Shown in pieces: positions 8,746 through 18,600 of a DNA stretch of 62,193 nucleotides. The notes beneath the pieces were generated by a model. It searched no databases and was not told where the DNA came from. It saw only the letters and a program-made list of their open reading frames with translations. The stretch is from Fibrobacterota bacterium. GTDB taxonomy: Bacteria > Fibrobacterota > Chitinivibrionia > Chitinivibrionales > Chitinispirillaceae. The stretch's first letter is position 1. Each line of letters begins with the position of its first letter. The position numbers and the translations under genes are program-made. Where the stretch lies: NCBI GenBank assembly GCA_023412475.1, contig JAEYNR010000078.1, positions 1 to 62,193 of the forward strand, written 5' to 3'.

Positions 8746-8879
8746 GAGCGGATAAGGGGCTGCGGTTATAAATCTTTGGCATAAACTAAGATGAGAAGAA
8801 AATCGTAATAACTGGGGAGAAATCAGAAACAATAAAGTTGAATCAGAAGGGATCTGATTGAAACAATCAAACAGAATCA

Positions 8880-9007
8880 GAAATAAATCCAAAAATAAAT
8901 CTTAAATCCTAAACAGTGGATAAGAGTGTTTCAACATAGTTAAAGTATTGCTGTTTGGCCTTTTTCTCATTTCCTGTTCTTTTTTCGAATTTCGGTTTTC
9001 GTGCTTA
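8880..9007 (+). repeat. dispersed intergenic repeat, copy B
   Basis: This is the clearest copy. The blocks are cttaaatcctaaacagtgga, taagagtgtttcaa, tttctcatttcctgttctt and ttttcgaatttcggttttcg followed by tgctta. It occupies the middle of the 458-nt gap 8746-9203. The rest of the gap is AT rich with no convincing gene. Confidence 0.75.
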
Positions 9008-9203
9008 ACATAGTTGTTTAAAAAATGGCCTTATTTGCCCTTTTCTTACTATAGTTTGGAACTTCATGCATATCAGGTTTTTTTTCGATTAAGTAGTAAC
9101 ATCGAAAACATATTTGGCCTTAACAGTGAACTTTTCTTATTTTACATAAATTATTTATTTCGAATAGTTTATTCGAATCAGAACAGATTGGAACTTTTAA
9201 GAA

Positions 9204-10031
9204 TTGAAATTTTTTAATTTTGTACACCGAAGTGTCTTTGATTCTTCATTTTATAAAGAGGTTGCGTCTTTCTCCAGAAAGACTGTGATACTGTATTTTA
9301 TAAAGCTGCTTTTTTTTACAGTTTTAATCACAGGACTTGCCCACACCTACTATCTGCTTCATCCGCAGCGGGGGATCTCTTCAAAAATAGAGCTTCTATT
9401 CTCCGGTATGGAAATTAATGATGGGATTTTGATATCAAATCGAGAAACTCCATATTTTCCACCTTCTTATCTGATGAATCCAGTTTTTGAGCAGTTTGCC
9501 GGAAGTGCACAGGTTTTAAATAACAGTACCGATTCGCTGGTTGTGGTTGATACCTCAGAAAGCAGCACCTTAAACCACAACATCCCTTATGTGTTAAAAA
9601 AAGATGGGGTAATGTTAAGGTACAATAATATGGTGTTTAGCATTCCTTACAGTGATCTGCTCAAGGGCATTAAGCATTTTCGTTTCACATCAGGGGAGAT
9701 CAGGCAGCTTTTGAGCCGCAATATGGAATTTGTATTGACTTCATGTTTGACTGTGAGTTTTCTCAGCAATTTTTTTCTGTTGATTTTCAGCGTTTTTTTC
9801 CTTGGAATTGCAGCGTTTATATTCAGGGTCGAGAGCAGTAAGAAGTTTCTCTTTTACATACGTAACGCCTGTTTTGCGGTTACCCCTATTGCGGTGGGGA
9901 CCATTTTAATAGGGCTCTCTGGCGTGAAGTTAGCCTGGACCTGGCATGTTCTTATCTTTATTTCCACGATTGTAATGTTCAGGGCCATAATTGCTTCAAC
10001 AAGACCTGTTAATGATAGTAAGGAAGTTTAA
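9204..10031 (+). CDS. DUF1189-like integral membrane protein
   Basis: The 275-residue protein starts with an amphipathic 'FVHRSVFDSSFYKEVASFSR' stretch typical of DUF1189 proteins. One transmembrane helix (~27-50), a ~120-residue extracytoplasmic domain and a C-terminal block of three or four helices (~174-265) follow. The substrate is unknown. The start used is an ATG ('gaattgaaATTTT-TTAATTTTG' region gives MKFFNF); no strong Shine-Dalgarno is visible. It is followed after 52 nt by the next plus-strand gene, so an operon is possible. Confidence 0.6.
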   Translation: MKFFNFVHRSVFDSSFYKEVASFSRKTVILYFIKLLFFTVLITGLAHTYYLLHPQRGISSKIELLFSGMEINDGILISNRETPYFPPSYLMNPVFEQFAGSAQVLNNSTDSLVVVDTSESSTLNHNIPYVLKKDGVMLRYNNMVFSIPYSDLLKGIKHFRFTSGEIRQLLSRNMEFVLTSCLTVSFLSNFFLLIFSVFFLGIAAFIFRVESSKKFLFYIRNACFAVTPIAVGTILIGLSGVKLAWTWHVLIFISTIVMFRAIIASTRPVNDSKEV

Positions 10032-10083
10032 TTTTATTATTTGATCTGTGGACTTTGTTAATCAGACCCCATAAAGAGGCATT

Positions 10084-10959
10084 ATGACATTAAATATTGA
10101 GCAGAAAAAAGGTGATCAGAATCTATTGGATGGACGCATTACCGTTTATGCAGCAATTGAGACTGATACAGCAGACATCTTGAATATGAAACACCCTATA
10201 GCCTCGATGGTTCATAATGGGTTGCTTGTGGCGCAGGGTAATTTCAGAGAACAGAGCAGTTTAAAGGATTTTTTGAAATCCGAGATGGGAATCTCTCTTG
10301 ATGATGAGCTGGGCGAGGGTTTGGCTCAATTGCTGGAAAAGATGAATGGACTGGAATCGGCACTTGATCCCCAGAAATTAAAAGAACATCTGGAAAATAT
10401 GGGGGAGGAGTTTATCCCCACACCTGCAAAGATTGTCCCTTTTCATTCTGTTGGGGAGATTATGGTGCAGGAAGGAGACATATTTTTTATAGGAACCTTT
10501 AAAAACATTGGGAATGCGGTTTTGGGGGTCAATGCCTTGCCGATCCTATACCAGGCGCGTTACCGGGAGCAGGAAGTTCACAAGATCCGTAATGAAATCG
10601 AGTCACTTATTTCCCAGATTGAACGTAATGACAGTGTAGCTACCGATTCGGTAATGACTCCGGGGGTAGACATAGAACAGAAACTGTTGAAAGAGTTTAT
10701 CCCCAATATGCTTTATCGTCTGAAGGAGCCTGACCAGTTCAAGCAGGTAGAAGAGCAGTTTCGCCAATTTATGAGTGGATATCGTTTTAGGGAGGATGTT
10801 GACTCCATTGTTACACTGATAGGTTCCAAGGAGCAACTTAGCTCTCAGGATTACAGGCTCTTAGAATTGTATGCCAAAAAAATTGCTGCAGTAAAAAAAG
10901 AGGATTTTAACGCGGCAGAAGTATATTCTAAAGAGATACAGTCGTTGCGTCGTGAATGA
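10084..10959 (+). CDS. protein of unknown function with C-terminal UVR-like motif
   Basis: I do not recognise the family. The 291-residue protein has no signal peptide or membrane helix. It seems to have an N-terminal alpha/beta region (~1-160), a helical charged region (~160-195) and a C-terminal helical pair, 'LYAKKIAAVKKEDFNAAEVYSKEIQSL', that resembles the UvrB-C interaction (UVR) motif. The Shine-Dalgarno 'aaagaggc' lies 6 nt before the ATG. The neighbours are a membrane protein upstream and a nucleotidyltransferase-fold protein 47 nt downstream. Confidence 0.7.
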   Translation: MTLNIEQKKGDQNLLDGRITVYAAIETDTADILNMKHPIASMVHNGLLVAQGNFREQSSLKDFLKSEMGISLDDELGEGLAQLLEKMNGLESALDPQKLKEHLENMGEEFIPTPAKIVPFHSVGEIMVQEGDIFFIGTFKNIGNAVLGVNALPILYQARYREQEVHKIRNEIESLISQIERNDSVATDSVMTPGVDIEQKLLKEFIPNMLYRLKEPDQFKQVEEQFRQFMSGYRFREDVDSIVTLIGSKEQLSSQDYRLLELYAKKIAAVKKEDFNAAEVYSKEIQSLRRE

Positions 10960-11006
10960 AAAAAATGCTGTTGTTAGTTTAAAAAATTTCGGTTGAGAAG
11001 AGACCG

Positions 11007-11741
11007 GTGATTAAAAATCCCAATGATATAGTAGAAAAGCTCACATCCGACTATCGGGGTGTTTTTGGGGAAAAGCTGATAAGTGTGGTGATGTATGGAT
11101 GCGCTGTGACTCATGAATACAAACCCGGCTCATCTGCCATTAACATTTTCCTTTTAGTCACAGATGCTTCGCTTGAATATATCCACAAGTGTACGGATGT
11201 GCACAAATACTGGTATCGCAGAGGAGTAATGACTCCTCTTATTATGAGCAGGGACTTTTTTGAGACCTCACTTGATCTTTACCCTGTTGATTACCTTCAT
11301 ATACAAAGCAATTATCGTGTGCTTTTCGGGGAGGATGTCTTTAGCACTCTGGATATCCAGAAAGAGCATCTAAGGATGCAATGTGAGCGTGAGCTCAAGC
11401 AGCTCTCCCTGAATCTGAGGGAAGAGTATTTGCAGGCCGATTGCCGGAAAAAAATCCTGACGGATTTACTGGAAGATACTATAAACCGGCTCTTTCCGCT
11501 TTTTAATGCTCTTCTGGTGATAAATGGGAAAAAAATCCCACATGCCAGATCTGAGCTGATCTCTTCGGTGGAGGATCTTTTCGGCCTTGGGGTTTCTGTT
11601 TTTTCCGATATCTATCATGGAAAAAGAGGCCTGGACAAAAGCTGCATTCTTCTTTGTCACCGTTTAACAGAAGTTATTGATCTGGTTGTGGGCAAAGTAA
11701 ATCAGCTAAAGGGGCGTGAACCTCAATCGTTAGTAACATAA
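11007..11741 (+). CDS. nucleotidyltransferase-fold protein with degenerate active site
   Basis: The 244-residue protein begins with a probable Pol-beta-type nucleotidyltransferase fold: 'LISVVMYGCAVTHEYKPGSSAINIFLLV'. In active enzymes this reads roughly G-S-x(n)-SDIDLLV. Here the Asp-x-Asp metal site is replaced by Ala-Ile-Asn, so catalysis looks lost. The second half (~110-244) is helical, as in KNTase/HEPN-type partners. The start is GTG at 11007. It lies between the UVR-motif protein and a hybrid kinase (21 nt upstream of the latter), likely one transcript. The role is unknown. Confidence 0.55.
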   Translation: MIKNPNDIVEKLTSDYRGVFGEKLISVVMYGCAVTHEYKPGSSAINIFLLVTDASLEYIHKCTDVHKYWYRRGVMTPLIMSRDFFETSLDLYPVDYLHIQSNYRVLFGEDVFSTLDIQKEHLRMQCERELKQLSLNLREEYLQADCRKKILTDLLEDTINRLFPLFNALLVINGKKIPHARSELISSVEDLFGLGVSVFSDIYHGKRGLDKSCILLCHRLTEVIDLVVGKVNQLKGREPQSLVT

Positions 11742-11762
11742 CCAACAATTCTGAAAGTAATT

Positions 11763-13424
11763 ATGCATACAGATATTTTGTTGCTCACTAAAATCATCGA
11801 ATTGACACCCATAGGAATTGTGGTTATGCGTACAGATGGCAGGGTCTATTACCTGAACGCATGCGCTTCAAAGATGTTTAATATATCAGCCAGCCTTCTT
11901 GAAGGTAAACCTATACACAGTTATGTCTCCGAAATCAATGGGGAAAGATCTTGGGAAGAGATTTTTGAGCTGATGCTGAAACAGGAAATCTCCAAAACCT
12001 CTGTAATCATCCATTCGCATGAAAAAGAGGATATTATCTGTGAATTGAGTTCGTTTTTTGTTCCGGGAAACAATGATTACCCTGATTCGCTGGCCCTTAT
12101 TTTTAGAAATATCACCCAGCAGACCCGCATTGATGAACAGATTGAGATAAAAAATCTTGAGATGGCAAAAATGAACTCAGAGCTGATCAGGTCAAATGCT
12201 GAATTAAAACGGGTCTCTGAGATGAAATCCAATTTCCTCAGCATCGCTTCACATGAACTGAAAACACCCCTGACCTCCATTAAGGGATATTCCGACATCA
12301 TTATCGATAACATGAAAGAAAAAATTGACAGCGGTGTTTATAGAATGATAGAGAGCATCAACAGGGCCGCTGACCGGCTTCACAGAGTTGTCAATAACAT
12401 CCTTGATGTCACCAGAATTGAAAAGAAAAGATTGCGGCTCAAACCCGAAATGATCGATCTGGGAGCGGTAGCAAAGGATTGCATTGATGAACTCTCTCAA
12501 TTTTCCCTTAAGCGCGGGATTACATTCAGTTGTGTTTTTGAAAACACTGAACTGCAGTTCTATGGCGATAAGATGAAAATGCAGCAGGTCTTTACAAACC
12601 TTTTCAGCAACTCCTTGAAATACTCTCCGGATGGATCGGCTGTGGAGGTATCGATAGGAAAACAACAGAACGAAGAGCGTTTCCATATCGTAGTCAAAGA
12701 TCATGGAATTGGAATAGACAAAAACGAACAGAAACACATCTTTGATGCATTTTATGAAGTAGGAAGTGCCACCCGTCACAGCACCGATTTCTCCAAATTC
12801 ATGGGTGGTGGAACAGGCCTGGGTCTCTCTATAGTAAAAGGAATAATCGAGCGGCATGGCGGCAAGATATGGGTAGAGAGTGAAGGAGTAAAGGAAAACA
12901 GCTTTCCTGGAAGTGAATTTCATATAACTCTGCCCTTTAAGGCTGAAATCAGTTGGGATGATGATGAGACCAAGTTTAGTGCCCTGGAAAAAGAGGATGA
13001 GCCCAATGAGCAGGAGACTTCCTTACAAACAGAGGTCAAGCCTACCATCCTTTTTATTGACAGTGATCGAGAAGCAGTTGAAATTGCCAGAATGGTGCTG
13101 GAAAATGCGTTCGAGACGGTTGTTGCCGAATCCGGGGAGATGGGGCTGTCTCTGGCCTTTCAACATCGCCCCTCCCTTATTCTTATGGATTCATATCTTC
13201 CTGGGATCGATGGTTACAGGGTTTGCCGGATACTGCGCTCTCAGGAAGAAACTCGCGACATTCCGGTGGCTTTTTTCTCAGCAGGAACCCAAAAAGATGA
13301 GATCCAGAAATGCTTTGCCTCTGGAGCAGATGATTTTATAGTGAAACCGTTCAGTGGCAGGGAGCTGGTTGATAAAATTTGGCGACTGCTGATGAAAAAG
13401 AAAGAGGAAGAAACTTACAAGTAA
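11763..13424 (+). CDS. PAS - histidine kinase - receiver hybrid protein
   Basis: The 553-residue protein has no membrane helix, so it senses in the cytoplasm. The domains are PAS (~10-125), coiled coil (~125-150), HisKA with phospho-acceptor His in 'SIASHELKTPLTSIKGY' (~163), HATPase_c with N box 'FTNLFSNSLKYSP' (~276), G1 'DHGIGID' and G2 'GGTGLGLSIV' (~348), and a C-terminal receiver (~425-545) with 'LILMDSYLPGIDGY' (Asp ~475) and the 'KPF' lysine. No phosphotransfer protein or output regulator is adjacent, so the phosphorelay target is not visible. Confidence 0.93.
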   Translation: MHTDILLLTKIIELTPIGIVVMRTDGRVYYLNACASKMFNISASLLEGKPIHSYVSEINGERSWEEIFELMLKQEISKTSVIIHSHEKEDIICELSSFFVPGNNDYPDSLALIFRNITQQTRIDEQIEIKNLEMAKMNSELIRSNAELKRVSEMKSNFLSIASHELKTPLTSIKGYSDIIIDNMKEKIDSGVYRMIESINRAADRLHRVVNNILDVTRIEKKRLRLKPEMIDLGAVAKDCIDELSQFSLKRGITFSCVFENTELQFYGDKMKMQQVFTNLFSNSLKYSPDGSAVEVSIGKQQNEERFHIVVKDHGIGIDKNEQKHIFDAFYEVGSATRHSTDFSKFMGGGTGLGLSIVKGIIERHGGKIWVESEGVKENSFPGSEFHITLPFKAEISWDDDETKFSALEKEDEPNEQETSLQTEVKPTILFIDSDREAVEIARMVLENAFETVVAESGEMGLSLAFQHRPSLILMDSYLPGIDGYRVCRILRSQEETRDIPVAFFSAGTQKDEIQKCFASGADDFIVKPFSGRELVDKIWRLLMKKKEEETYK

Positions 13425-13559
13425 CCTCTATTTTGAAAATTCGAAATCAGAAATCCGAGACATGAATAAGAATAGGAGCTAGGAAAATCCTGAACTCGGA
13501 ACAAGAGTTGGTAAAAAATGACTATTATCTGATCAGAAAAACCACGAACTACCAGCCTG

Positions 13560-13732
13560 ATAATATCCAAAAAAAAATTCCAAATTATATTTTTTAAATT
13601 CTAAACAAATTCCATGCTCCTAATTTCTAAGCAGAGATAAGAGTGTTTTAAGAAACTAAAGCCTGTACGTAGGTCTTCTTTCTCATTTTCTGTTCCTATT
13701 TCGAATTTCGAGTTTCAAATTTCGTGCTTTTC
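13560..13732 (+). repeat. dispersed intergenic repeat, copy C
   Basis: The blocks match copy B in order: aaattctaaacaaattccat, then cagagataagagtgtttta, tttctcattttctgttcc, atttcgaatttcgag and aaatttcgtgctttt. It fills most of the 403-nt gap 13425-13827. The left part of that gap also has a TTCGAAATC stretch of the same style. Confidence 0.7.
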
Positions 13733-13769
13733 CCTCTCCTCTCTCATATATTTAACCTCATTTCTGTTT

Positions 13770-13811
13770 AGTGCAGTAACTATTTTTTTTTTGCACTGTA
13801 ACTTTTTTTTC
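13770..13811 (+). repeat. paired GTAACT-T(8+) motifs with a small stem
   Basis: GTAACTA followed by ten T (13776-13792) is repeated as GTAACT followed by eight T (13798-13811). AGTGCA (13770-13775) and TGCACT (13792-13797) form a 6-bp stem around the first copy. It ends 17 nt before the ATG of the methyltransferase gene. It could be a regulatory leader or a slipped duplication. Confidence 0.4.
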
Positions 13812-13827
13812 AATGGATATAAGCTAA

Positions 13828-14976
13828 ATGACTACACCGATTCTTATTACTGCTCCACCAGGCCTCACCTCATTTCTTCATGAAGAGGTGCAAAGATTAA
13901 AATACCCGATCAAAAGAGTTGGAGCTGCCGGAGTGCTGATCCAAGGCGATTATACAGATGCGATGCGTCTTAACCTCTATCTCCTTACCGCTCATCATGT
14001 GCTCTATCTTATAAATGAGTTTTCATGCAATAACCCAGAAGATCTCTACAGAAAGATAAATGCTATGCCATGGGAGACCATGATTTCTGCAGATGGTTAT
14101 CTTTCGGTGGTCTCAAATGTGGTGCACCAAAGCATCAGAGACACAAGATTTGCAAATCTGAAAACCAAAGATGCAATTGTGGACAGGATACTGGCTCGTA
14201 AGGGCAGACGTCCCGATTCGGGACCGCAGCGAAATGGGGCTGTGATCCATGTTTATTGGAGAGATGAGAAGTGTCAGGTCTATATTGACACTTCGGGGGA
14301 ACCTTTATCAAAACGAGGGTATCGTATCAATCCACTCTATGCTCCTATGCAGGAGACTCTTGCTGCGGCTGTGGTCAAGGCTGCACGACTCAAACCTTCA
14401 GAGAGCTTTGTTAATCCCATGTGTGGAAGTGGCACACTGGCTATCGAGGCCGCATTACAGAGTGTCAATCGGGCACCAGGGTCTATACGCAAAAATTTCG
14501 GCTTTATGCATACTCTTTTTTACCAGAAAGATCTCTGGAGTGAATTGGTAAGGGAATCGGTGAGCAGAGAAAGGGCTGAATCTGGCAGAATAATAGCTAC
14601 TGATGTCAGTGATGATGCAATCAAAACTGCATCTAACCACGCCCGGTTGGCAGGAGTCGGAGGACTCATAGATTTCAAAGCCGTCGATTTTGATGAGACA
14701 CAGGTTCCAGAAGTACCTGGGGTGGTGGTTTTTAATCCTGAGTATGGAATTCGTCTTGGTGATGAAACGGAGTTGGTGCAAACCTACAGAAGAATTGGTA
14801 ATTTCCTTAAGAATCGTTGCCAGGGATATAGAGGGTATGTTTTTACAGCCAACAAAAAACTGGCCGGTGAGATAGGGCTCAAATCAGGACGAAAAATCGC
14901 TTTTCAGAGTGGTAAGATCGATTGCAGGCTTTATGAATATGAACTGTATGGAGGCTCAAGGCAAAATACTAGATAA
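13828..14976 (+). CDS. THUMP-domain class I rRNA methyltransferase (RlmL N-terminal/Trm14-like)
   Basis: The 382-residue protein has an N-terminal ferredoxin-like/THUMP region (~1-165) and a Rossmann methyltransferase (~165-380). The SAM motif 'NPMCGSGTLAIEAALQ' starts near residue 193. The target-base motif is 'FNPEYGIRLGD', that is NPEY in place of the more frequent NPPY. Relatives methylate guanosine N2 in 23S rRNA or tRNA. The exact target cannot be read from the sequence. Confidence 0.85.
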   Translation: MTTPILITAPPGLTSFLHEEVQRLKYPIKRVGAAGVLIQGDYTDAMRLNLYLLTAHHVLYLINEFSCNNPEDLYRKINAMPWETMISADGYLSVVSNVVHQSIRDTRFANLKTKDAIVDRILARKGRRPDSGPQRNGAVIHVYWRDEKCQVYIDTSGEPLSKRGYRINPLYAPMQETLAAAVVKAARLKPSESFVNPMCGSGTLAIEAALQSVNRAPGSIRKNFGFMHTLFYQKDLWSELVRESVSRERAESGRIIATDVSDDAIKTASNHARLAGVGGLIDFKAVDFDETQVPEVPGVVVFNPEYGIRLGDETELVQTYRRIGNFLKNRCQGYRGYVFTANKKLAGEIGLKSGRKIAFQSGKIDCRLYEYELYGGSRQNTR

Positions 14977-15154
14977 TAGAGCTTGTGCTGTTCCGGGAAC
15001 CGACCGGAAGGGGGGAGTAGAGGATAGAACTTCGAATAACGAAGAAGAATGAAGAAGTAAAGGAAAGATTGGAAATCGAATTACCAAACAGGAATCAATC
15101 CCAAATCCCAAATCCTAAAACCTGAAATATTAAGTCTAAAATATTAAGTCTTTT

Positions 15155-15517
15155 ATGATAAATAATTCCGACTACCATTTGCCGTCAACCGATAAGGAGC
15201 TTTTGGCGGAGTGTGATGTAGATACTTTCAGGTCTGGTGGCAAGGGAGGGCAGCATGTCAATAAGACCGAATCTGCTGTTAGATTATTTCATCGTCCTAC
15301 AGAAATCACAGTTACCAGCAGTAAAGAGCGGAGCCAGTATCTCAATAAGGCTGAAGCGCTATCAGATCTCAGAAGGAAGATCGGGAGAAAATTAAAGAGG
15401 GTTGCCCCACGAATTCCGACGCGAGTACCTGAGAGTGCAAAGCGAAAACGGATCGAGAAGAAACGGAAAGTTTCGGGAAAGAAGGAGCTTAGAAAAAGAG
15501 TGCTCTCAGAGGAGTAG
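15155..15517 (+). CDS. GGQ-domain peptidyl-tRNA hydrolase (ArfB/release-factor-like)
   Basis: The 120-residue protein holds only the catalytic domain 3 of class I release factors. 'SGGKGGQHVNKTESAVRL' contains the GGQ that hydrolyses peptidyl-tRNA (~28-32). A lysine/arginine-rich tail (~95-120) fits insertion into the mRNA channel, as in ArfB. There is no codon-recognition domain. A ribosome-rescue role is inferred from the family. Confidence 0.87.
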   Translation: MINNSDYHLPSTDKELLAECDVDTFRSGGKGGQHVNKTESAVRLFHRPTEITVTSSKERSQYLNKAEALSDLRRKIGRKLKRVAPRIPTRVPESAKRKRIEKKRKVSGKKELRKRVLSEE

Positions 15518-15565
15518 AGGGCGAAAGGAAAAGCCGCGAAAATTGAAACTTGAAATTCGAAACTG

Positions 15566-15599
15566 AAGGGGGTAAGCACGATCATTTTCCTTACCCCTT
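15566..15599. terminator. hairpin between convergent genes
   Basis: GGGGTAAG (15569-15576) pairs with CTTACCCC (15590-15597), with AA/TT outside an extra G. It lies between the GGQ gene (ends 15517) and the convergent surface-protein gene (ends 15670), so it may stop both. There is no strong T tract on either side. Confidence 0.5.
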
Positions 15600-15669
15600 G
15601 TTCCGAGTATCAGATTTTCCTGCCTATGATTCCTGTTTCAGATTTCTTGCTTTCCCTTCCACGTAACTA

Positions 15670-18600
15670 TCAGAATTTCACCAACTCAGGTTTATATCTA
15701 CGCGAATAGTTTCCAATACCAAGCTGGCCATAACTATTATATCCTGTCGCCCAAAGAGTACCATCTTTTTTTATTATCATCGAGTGATAATTACCGGTTG
15801 AAACAGAGTTAACTTCTGTCATAACTGGAACAAACGATGATATTTGCTCTTCAGTTGTATAAATCCCTAACTGACCGAATTCATTAAAGCCGGTACCATA
15901 GAGTGTTCCATTATCCTTTATTGTCATTGAATGATAATGACATCCTGAAACTGCTGTTACATTTGATGCTACCAGGGTAAATGATAGTGTGTTTTGAAAT
16001 GTTCCGTTGCCAAGCTGCCCGTATTTATTAAATCCGGCAGTATACAAATATCCATTCTTAATTATTAAAGTAATTTTTGTACCAGCAAATATTGCTGAAA
16101 CATCTTCTTCTATCTTAATGAAATCTGATGCAGATGCACCTTTAGTTGTTCCATTACCGAATTGACCATGGCTATTAGTGCCTGCTGCATAAAGAATTCC
16201 TTTTTTAGTAAACAGCAAATGGTCTGGGCTGCCATGAAAGCAAGTTACACTGTCGGCTAGCTTTGTACTATCTGATGAAGCATAAATAAAAAGGGAACTA
16301 TCTTTTCTCAAGACCATTACACTATTAGTTTCTGAAGATGGAATCGCAGGAATCGCATATATGGATGCTGCTTTTGAAGTTAAGATATTGCTGCTATTAT
16401 TTTGGATTCTGTAGAGGGTACCATATTTATTCAAAAGAAAAGAACTATTCTGACCGGCAGAAACCATTGAGACATCAGACATGATATAGGCCGGAATAGC
16501 CACCTTGGTTAAATTTCCAATACCCAACTGACCACTTTCATTAGAACCGGTTCCCCAGGCAGTACCATCTGTCATAAGAATCAATGTGTGATTTCTGCCT
16601 GCACTTACCGATGCTACAGAAATAACATTTAAAGCTGCTGGATTGCTTATGACACTTCCTTCTGCATTTCCAGTAATGCACCTGTAAGAGGCACTGTCAT
16701 ATCTGGTTGCAGAGTCTATAACAAGCGTATCGGATGTAGCACCTATTATATCAGTTTCATTTTTTTGCCATTGGAATGAGAGGCCTGCCCCTGAAACCTG
16801 AACTGTTAGTAAAACTCTGTTGCCGGCTCTCACTGAAGTGTCTTTTGGGTGAGTAATAATTACCGGAGGAACAGGTTTCCACTGTGCGTAGAGAACAATA
16901 TTAGAAACATCTGAAGAGAAGCTGTCGCCAGGAGACAGGCTGACACCGCTTCCATCTTGTGCTGTGTTCCATCCATTAAACAGACAGAATTCCTTTTTCA
17001 GGTCTAAAGAATTGTCACTGACAACGAATTTGGTACCATAGTTGTATACTGTCAACTCCGGCACGTTTCCGGTGTCATTTCCATTCCCATCATACCTCAC
17101 AACGCATTTGATTATTTCCCATAGTGCATACAGGGTGGTACTTGTAGTAGATGTCTTTAGGGAATCACCTGGAAAGAGTGTGTCTCCAGTCCCGTTTTTT
17201 GCGGTGTTCCATCCTTTAAAAGTGAACCCTGCTTTCTGAAAGTCGTCCGGTTTAGCTGCGATAGTAATCTTTTCTTCCCATCCAAATTCTTCAACAACAG
17301 ATGAACGTCCCTCAGTGTTACCGTTTTCATGGTAAATGACAGAGTGCTTAATGACCTGCCATTGTGCATGGAGTCGAATGCCTGCCGAATCCAGTATCAA
17401 TGTGTCACCTGGGGTATAGAGTTTGCCGGTTGTATCAGCACTGCTCTTTTTCCATCCGACAAAAGAGAAACCGATTTTTATAAGATTTTCTGTATTTCCC
17501 ATGACTATTGCAACGTCATTTTTATCATAATGGCGAAAGTCCACAGGAACATTTCCTACTTCGGCACCATTTGGCTCATATATTACAGAAAACAACGAAT
17601 CATCATCTACAAGTAAAATGTTGTGGAATTGCTGACCGCTTATGAACCCATGAGTAACACTATCCAGAGAGAGAGAGTAATATTTATTCTGTTCAGTTAA
17701 GCTGTTGTCAATGATATTCAGGGTACAAAGGCCGAAAGTGTCACCTGTAGCAATCCTGGCAAGATAAACCAATGATCCGAAATCTTCCTCTATTTCAGAA
17801 TTACCAATCAAAGAACACCAGGCTGTAATTTCATCTATGGCAGGCATGGCTACCTTCAATTTAATAAAATGTGATGCTGTTCCTTCAGAAACCGTCGAGA
17901 TAGAATCCGCGAAAAAAACCCTGTGAGCATAGTGAACAGTATCTATCAGATAGATTATCTCCGAGGGAGTGGATGCACCGAAATAGTTAACCGAAGATAC
18001 CCGGTACATAATCGCTTTTTCTGTCAGATCAATATAAGATGTGTTGGATAAAGCTATGGCTTCCCATGTACTATCCACATCAGGATCTCTCCGATAAAGT
18101 ATGTAACTGTCTGCAAGTGAATCTCTATCCCAGGAGATTCTCACAATATCTTGTGTGCGTCTGTCTATTTTTAGGTTGACTGGTGGAGTCAACAATTCAT
18201 TATCGGCAATAACAGTGATATACACCGAGTCTTTGACAATTATCGGATTAATTCCGTTATCAATTGCAATCATCGATACAGGTGTCTTTTTTCCGATATC
18301 ATTTTCCGTTGGTACCCAGATAAGTAATGAATCTGCGGTTATTTGAGGAATCAATGTTACCTGCTTCCATGTATAACGATTACAAAGTGATACTTTAAGA
18401 GTGCATGGGAGGCTTGCAGAAGCATATAACCGGAGGGGATTAATTTTTAAGGTGAGCGGTTCACTGACAAATAAAGCTGCAGTGTCTGAGGTGACTGCAA
18501 GATTGTTTTTCAGTCCTGTCACAATTATTGATGTTGTACATGGTGCGGTAAACGCAAACTTGACAGAAATATGGCTGGTTGACTCAAATTGTGACAAACT

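Noticed and set aside
9014..9217. A 67-residue plus-strand open frame
   Set aside because: AT-rich gap sequence overlapping the start of the DUF1189-like gene, with no Shine-Dalgarno and no protein-like features.
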